Source: CAZYPU01 sp049642705
Lineage (GTDB): Bacteria; Omnitrophota; Gorgyraeia; JABMRN01; RBG-13-46-9
NCBI GenBank assembly: GCA_049642705.1
Contig: JBARPB010000098.1
Location: forward strand, 1 to 25,673
Reading direction: 5' to 3'
Length of the DNA stretch: 25,673 bases
A program made the position numbers and the translations under genes. Shown here one piece after another: positions 22,092 to 25,673 of this stretch. How positions within the stretch are numbered: position 1 is the stretch's first letter; the number at the start of each line of letters is the position of its first letter. The notes under the pieces were generated by a model. It worked only from the letters and a program-made list of their open reading frames with translations. It made no database searches and had not been told where the DNA came from.

Positions 22092-23357
22092 ATGGATATA
22101 TTAGTTAAAAACGGACATGTAATAGACCCGGCGAATAATCGCGATGGCACCTTCGACATATTAGTAGAACATGGCAAAATATCAAAGGTAGCGGAAAACA
22201 TAGACAAGAAAGCCGACAAAATCATCGACGCCAAAAATAAAATCGTAACCCCGGGCCTTATAGATATGCATGTCCATTTAAGGGAACCTGGAAGGGAGGA
22301 CATAGAGACGGTGGCTTCCGGCACGCGCGCCGCGATTTCAGGAGGGATAACGAGCCTATCTTGCATGCCGAATACCCATCCGCCCATAGATAATCATAGC
22401 GAAGTACGGCGCCTTAAAGATATCATAAAAAAGGACTCCTCCTCAGACGTCTTTATCGTAGGCGCTATTACGAAAGGTATATCCGGTAAAGAGGTTGCGG
22501 ACATGAAGGCGATGAAAAAAGAAGGCGCCATTGCTTTATCCGACGACGGAAATTCTGTGCAGGACGAATCCCTCATGCGGAAGGCCCTTAAAATGGCAAG
22601 GGAGAACGCCCTTCTTTTAATATCCCACTGCGAAGACAGAACCGTTTCAAAAAGAGGCGTCGTAAACGAAGGGATAATAGCAACGAAACTCGGCCTTCGC
22701 GGCATACCCAAAAAAGCCGAGTACGAATTCGTGGAACGCGACATAAAACTCGCCAAAAAGGCAAACACAAGAATCCATATCGCCCATGTGAGCACGAAAG
22801 AATCGGTGGAGATAATAAGAAGGGCGAAAAAAGACGGCGTTTCAGTTACCGCGGAGGCCACCCCGCACCATTTCAGCCTGGAAGAAGCCTCCTGTGAGAC
22901 TTATGATACCCGCACGAAGATGAACCCGCCTTTGCGTTCGGCCGAGGACGTTCGGGCCATAAAGGAGGGCTTAAAAGACGGAACAATTGACGCGATAGCC
23001 TAGGATCACGCCCCGTACGGAAAGCACGAGAAAGAGATAACATTTGACCTTGCCGCATTCGGTATTATAGGGCTTGAGACGTCGCTCGCATTGTCAATTA
23101 TGAACCTAGTCGATAAAAAGATAATTTCCTGGAGGAAACTCATCGAACTTATGTCGGCTAATCCCGCCCGGATTTTAGGCCTGGGCCATAAAGGAAACCT
23201 CTCGCCCTCAAGCGACGCCGATATAACAATAATAGACCCGCAAAAAGAATGGGTCTATACAAAAGATTCGATCCGTTCAAAAAGCAAAAACTCCCCCTTT
23301 ATAAACTGGCGATTTAAAGGTAAAGTAACAGACGTAATCGTAGGGGGAAGGATATGA
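22092..23357 (+). pseudogene. pyrC: Dihydroorotase, class I, with an in-frame TAG at codon 304
   Basis: PyrC cyclises carbamoyl aspartate to dihydroorotate. Ignoring one TAG (23001-23003) the frame runs 421 codons, the normal class I length. It shows the metal and catalytic set: HVHLREPG (His60, His62), LSDDGNS (Asp151/152), LISHCED (His179), IAHVST (His232), and DHAPYGKHEK (Asp305-His306). The TAG sits immediately before Asp305, where family members usually have Thr or Ser; TCG to TAG is one base change. The frame downstream is intact through NPARILGL and SDADITIID to TGA 23355-23357, so the lesion is recent, an assembly error, or read through. The start is ATG 22092 with GGAGG 8 nt upstream; a GTG at 22077 is less likely. 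The true stop overlaps the next gene as ATGA. Confidence 0.9.
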
Positions 23358-23806
23358 AATTCATCTTAACAAAAGAACTCGGCCGCCTCGCAAAATGGCT
23401 TCGTATTTTAGGATACGACAGTGTTTATTACGACAAGGACGATAAATCAAAGCTCGTTATTTTAAGTTTGAGGGACGAAAGGACGATCCTTACGCGCGAT
23501 GCGAAAATGTCGAGATTTACAGGCGTTCGGATGCTCCGCATAACCGATGACGACCTCAAGAAGCAGCTCAATCAGGTCGTAAAAGACCTGGGTTTAAAGA
23601 TCGAAGAGAATAAAACTTTTTTAAGGTGCGTCTATTGCAACGAGGTTTTGAGCGATGTCAAAAAGGAAAGCGTGAAGGACAAAGTTCCCGAGTACGTTTT
23701 TAAAACGCAGAACGAATTTAAAATGTGCTCTACCTGTAATAAGATATTCTGGAAGGGCACCCACTGGCAATTAGTAAAAGAGTTCCTAAAACTAAAATGT
23801 TTATAG
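23354..23806 (+). CDS. Mut7-C RNase domain protein with zinc ribbon
   Basis: The 150-aa product matches the Mut7-C (DUF82) family. A PIN-like nuclease half starts with LGRLAKWLRILGYDSVYYD and contains LTRDAKMSR. A C-terminal zinc ribbon has CVYC (Cys92, Cys95) and CSTC (Cys125, Cys128), followed by KIFWKGTHW. The family is predicted to be an RNase from its fold; no substrate is known to me. It is translationally coupled to pyrC (ATGA) and overlaps the EndoQ gene by 10 bp, so it is expressed with the pyr operon. It ends in TAG. Confidence 0.85.
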   Translation: MKFILTKELGRLAKWLRILGYDSVYYDKDDKSKLVILSLRDERTILTRDAKMSRFTGVRMLRITDDDLKKQLNQVVKDLGLKIEENKTFLRCVYCNEVLSDVKKESVKDKVPEYVFKTQNEFKMCSTCNKIFWKGTHWQLVKEFLKLKCL

Positions 23807-25026
23807 CAGATTTCCACGTACACTCAAAATACTCCCGCGCCACTTCCAGGGACATGAATCTCGAAAACCTTTCGGAGTGGGCGAAGCGAAAAGGCATAGA
23901 CCTTCTCGGCACGGCCGATTTCACGCACCCCGATTGGCTGAGGGAACTTAAAGAAAAGCTTGAAAAAGTAGAATACGGCCTCTACAGGCACAAAGATATC
24001 TTTTATATTCTGACATGCGAGGTATCCAATATATACTTTAAAATCGGCAGGGTAAGGAAAATCCACAATATTATCTTCGCGCCTTCCTTTGAGGTGGTAG
24101 ACGAGATTAACAAACTACTTTCCCGCTACGGAAACCTCTATTCCGACGGCCGGGCGATACTGAAACTCGAATCCGACAATATGGTAAAAGCGCTCGGAAA
24201 GATCGATAAAAACATATTCGTGGTTCCCGCCCACGTCTGGACACCGCATTTCAGCGTCTTCGGCGCAAATTCAGGCTTCGATTCCATCGAGGAATGTTTC
24301 GGAGACGTTACGGATAAAATATACGCCCTGGAAACAGGACTGAGCTCGGATCCGCCAATGAACTGGCGCTGGAGCGCCCTGGATAGATTTAGCTTAATAA
24401 GCAATTCGGATGCGCATAGTCCTTCACGCATTGGCAGGGAGGCGAATGTATTCAAGGAAAAATTCGGTTATAAAGAATTAATCGAAATATTAAAGACAAA
24501 AAACAGGGAAAAGTTCCTGTATACCATAGAATTCTTCCCACAGGAGGGCAAGTACCACTGGGACGGACACAGAAAATGCGGTGTAGGCTTGTCGCCCAAA
24601 GAATCCAAGAATTTAAACTACAGCTGCCCGAAGTGCGGGAGGAAAGTTACGGTGGGCGTCATGAATAGAGTGAAAAAGCTGGGCGACAGGGACGAGGGAT
24701 TTGTGCTGGAGGGTGCGCCGTCGTACAAAAACCTCGTTCCCTTGATAGAGATAATTGCCTCGTCGATGAAGATGGGAAGAGAATCGCAGGCCGTACAGAA
24801 GCAATACGATATGCTCATAAACAAATTTGAAAGCGAACTCGAAATATTGTTAGAAACCCCGCAGGAGAGATTAGAAAGCGAATGCCCGTCCAAAATAGCG
24901 CGAGGCATATTAAATGTAAGAGAGGGAAAAGTCGAGGTTGCCCCGGGCTACGACGGCGTATACGGCAAGGTAAACGTTTACAAAGATGGAAAAGAGAAAA
25001 AAGAAAAACAACTCGAACTGTTTTAA
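23797..25026 (+). CDS. Endonuclease Q-like PHP-domain DNA repair enzyme
   Basis: The 409-aa product resembles Endonuclease Q, which nicks DNA 5' to deaminated bases (uracil, hypoxanthine) and abasic sites. A PHP domain begins FIADFHVHSKYSRATSRDM (His7, His9). It also has GTADFTHPDW, PAHVWTPHFSVFGA and the metal site SNSDAHSPSRIGREAN. A following zinc-binding region has HRKCGVGLSPKES and CPKCGRKVTVGV. EndoQ is best known from Thermococcales and occurs in scattered bacteria. The last six residues, KQLELF, fit the bacterial beta-clamp-binding consensus QL(S/D)LF; archaeal EndoQ binds PCNA through a terminal PIP box. It overlaps the Mut7-C stop by 10 bp. Confidence 0.85.
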   Translation: MFIADFHVHSKYSRATSRDMNLENLSEWAKRKGIDLLGTADFTHPDWLRELKEKLEKVEYGLYRHKDIFYILTCEVSNIYFKIGRVRKIHNIIFAPSFEVVDEINKLLSRYGNLYSDGRAILKLESDNMVKALGKIDKNIFVVPAHVWTPHFSVFGANSGFDSIEECFGDVTDKIYALETGLSSDPPMNWRWSALDRFSLISNSDAHSPSRIGREANVFKEKFGYKELIEILKTKNREKFLYTIEFFPQEGKYHWDGHRKCGVGLSPKESKNLNYSCPKCGRKVTVGVMNRVKKLGDRDEGFVLEGAPSYKNLVPLIEIIASSMKMGRESQAVQKQYDMLINKFESELEILLETPQERLESECPSKIARGILNVREGKVEVAPGYDGVYGKVNVYKDGKEKKEKQLELF

Positions 25027-25029
25027 AGA

Positions 25030-25058
25030 AACCCTTGACATCTTCGATGTCAAGGGTT
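25030..25058. repeat. 13-bp perfect inverted repeat before pyrK
   Basis: AACCCTTGACATC-TTC-GATGTCAAGGGTT: 13-bp perfect stem with a 3-nt loop (GAA on the minus strand), 4 bp after the EndoQ stop. There is no T-run on the plus strand, so termination is unlikely. It might protect the message end or be another small repeat. Confidence 0.7.
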
Positions 25059-25071
25059 GAAGAGGTTAGTT

Positions 25072-25673
25072 GTGCAACAAATTAAAACGAAGATAATAAC
25101 GAACCAGAAAGTCGCCCCCGATCATTACGTGCTCTCGTTTAAAACGCGCGGCATGAAAGAAAAAACTAAACCAGGGCAGTTTTTCAATATAAGGATAAGC
25201 AACTCCCATGAAGTGCTCTTGAGGCGCCCCTTCAGCGCGCATAAGATTTATAAACAGAGGATTGAAATTCTGTACAAGGTAGTGGGAAAAGCGACAAAGA
25301 TTTTATCATCGAAGAAAAAAGGTGACTCGCTGGACGTAATCGGCCCGCTTGGAAATGGGTTTAAGATCGAATCGTCCATTCCGCCTTCGTCCATCGTTCT
25401 CGTCGCCGGCGGCCACGGCGCCGCGCCGCTTTACGCGCTAGCAGCTGTCATTGCGAGGCCCCGACGAAGTCGGGGCCGAAGCAATCTCTCAGCTTTTATT
25501 GGCGCTCGGTCTAAAAAGCACGTAGTGTGCGATAAGGACCTTGCAAAACTCGGCGCGAAAGTCTACGTCGCAACCGAAGATGGTTCGAAGGGTTACAGAG
25601 GGCTAATAACAAATTTGCTTAAGAAACATTTGCAAAACACAACGGGGACGGGAGAAGCCACGATATATGCCTG
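25072..25673 (+). CDS. pyrK: Dihydroorotate dehydrogenase B electron-transfer subunit (3' end outside window)
   Basis: PyrK carries FAD and a 2Fe-2S cluster and passes electrons from dihydroorotate oxidation by PyrD to NAD. The first 200 codons are present, from GTG 25072 (AGAGG 6 nt upstream). The FAD-binding motif LLRRPFSAH, then VVGKATKILSS, GDSLDVIGPLGNGF and the NAD-binding VLVAGGHGAAPLYALA are visible, with Gly-Gly-His where Gly-Gly-(Gly/I)-Gly is usual. IGARSKK and VATEDGSKGYRGLIT follow. The cluster-binding cysteines lie beyond the window. A palindromic element (25445-25492) is translated in frame within the NAD domain as an Arg-rich segment. Confidence 0.9.
   Translation, partial: MQQIKTKIITNQKVAPDHYVLSFKTRGMKEKTKPGQFFNIRISNSHEVLLRRPFSAHKIYKQRIEILYKVVGKATKILSSKKKGDSLDVIGPLGNGFKIESSIPPSSIVLVAGGHGAAPLYALAAVIARPRRSRGRSNLSAFIGARSKKHVVCDKDLAKLGAKVYVATEDGSKGYRGLITNLLKKHLQNTTGTGEATIYA
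25445..25492 (+). repeat. Palindromic element inside pyrK coding sequence
   Basis: CTGTCATTGCGAGG begins the element. A 9-bp perfect stem GGCCCCGAC-GAA-GTCGGGGCC (25457-25477) is enclosed by ATTGC / GCAAT (25450-25454 and 25481-25485). AGCT flanks both sides (25443-25446 and 25491-25494), a possible 4-bp target duplication. The reading frame stays open, adding ARPRRSRGRSN to PyrK. It shares its head and fold with the element at 16094. Confidence 0.75.

Noticed and set aside
23001..23003. Genome-wide reassignment of TAG
   Set aside because: gyrA, dnaA, yidD, parB and the Mut7-C gene all end in TAG at normal protein ends, so TAG works as a stop in this genome.
25030..25058. Intrinsic terminator after EndoQ
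   Set aside because: The stem is strong but no T-run follows on the plus strand, and pyrK continues the operon 14 bp later.

Overview
The window is the chromosomal replication-origin neighbourhood of an uncultured bacterium. dnaA, dnaN, a DciA-type helicase loader, gyrB and gyrA lie on the minus strand. rpmH, rnpA, yidD, yidC, a Jag_N protein, parA and parB lie on the plus strand. The two sets diverge around 15.9-16.25 kb. YidC has a long extracytoplasmic domain, which suggests a diderm. The gene order, the abundance of small palindromic repeats and the bacterial EndoQ gene would suit a candidate phylum such as Omnitrophota, but this placement is a guess with no marker-gene test behind it.

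Layout. (1) 8-7548, minus strand: an envelope and nucleotide-sugar block reading GT4 glycosyltransferase, EamA-type membrane protein, glmS, rsmI, gmd, fcl, packed with 4-8 bp overlaps or gaps of a few bases. After it comes a separate ndk-yicC unit with its own promoter. (2) 7556-8114: an unusual tRNA-Glu cassette. One intact tRNA-Glu(UUC) and a small GIY-YIG nuclease gene sit between two broken tRNA-Glu copies. Each broken copy carries the same 56-bp double-hairpin insertion in its anticodon loop. (3) 8125-15914, minus strand: gyrA, gyrB, dciA, dnaN, dnaA. The dnaN-dnaA gap holds an AT-rich stretch, a six-unit DnaA-trio and DnaA boxes; three more strong boxes lie upstream of dnaA, giving a bipartite oriC. 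(4) 16217-20434, plus strand: the rpmH operon, which appears almost leaderless, then parAB with a parS-like palindrome in the parA leader. (5) 20438-25673, plus strand: a pyrimidine operon with a sigma70 promoter, PyrR-binding hairpin and attenuator, then pyrR, pyrB, pyrC, a Mut7-C RNase, EndoQ and a partial pyrK.

How the genes work together. DnaA, DciA, the clamp and gyrase start replication, and ParAB segregates the origin. RnpA serves tRNA maturation and YidC/YidD serve membrane insertion. PyrR would couple transcription of the de novo UMP pathway to pyrimidine supply. GlmS, Gmd and Fcl supply UDP-GlcNAc precursor and GDP-L-fucose for surface glycans.

Most notable points: the tRNA-Glu/GIY-YIG cassette; an in-frame TAG in pyrC directly before the catalytic Asp-His; a palindromic element carried in frame inside pyrK, with a relative near dnaA that shows compensatory stem changes; EndoQ ending in a bacterial clamp-binding motif; and a clear DnaA-trio origin.
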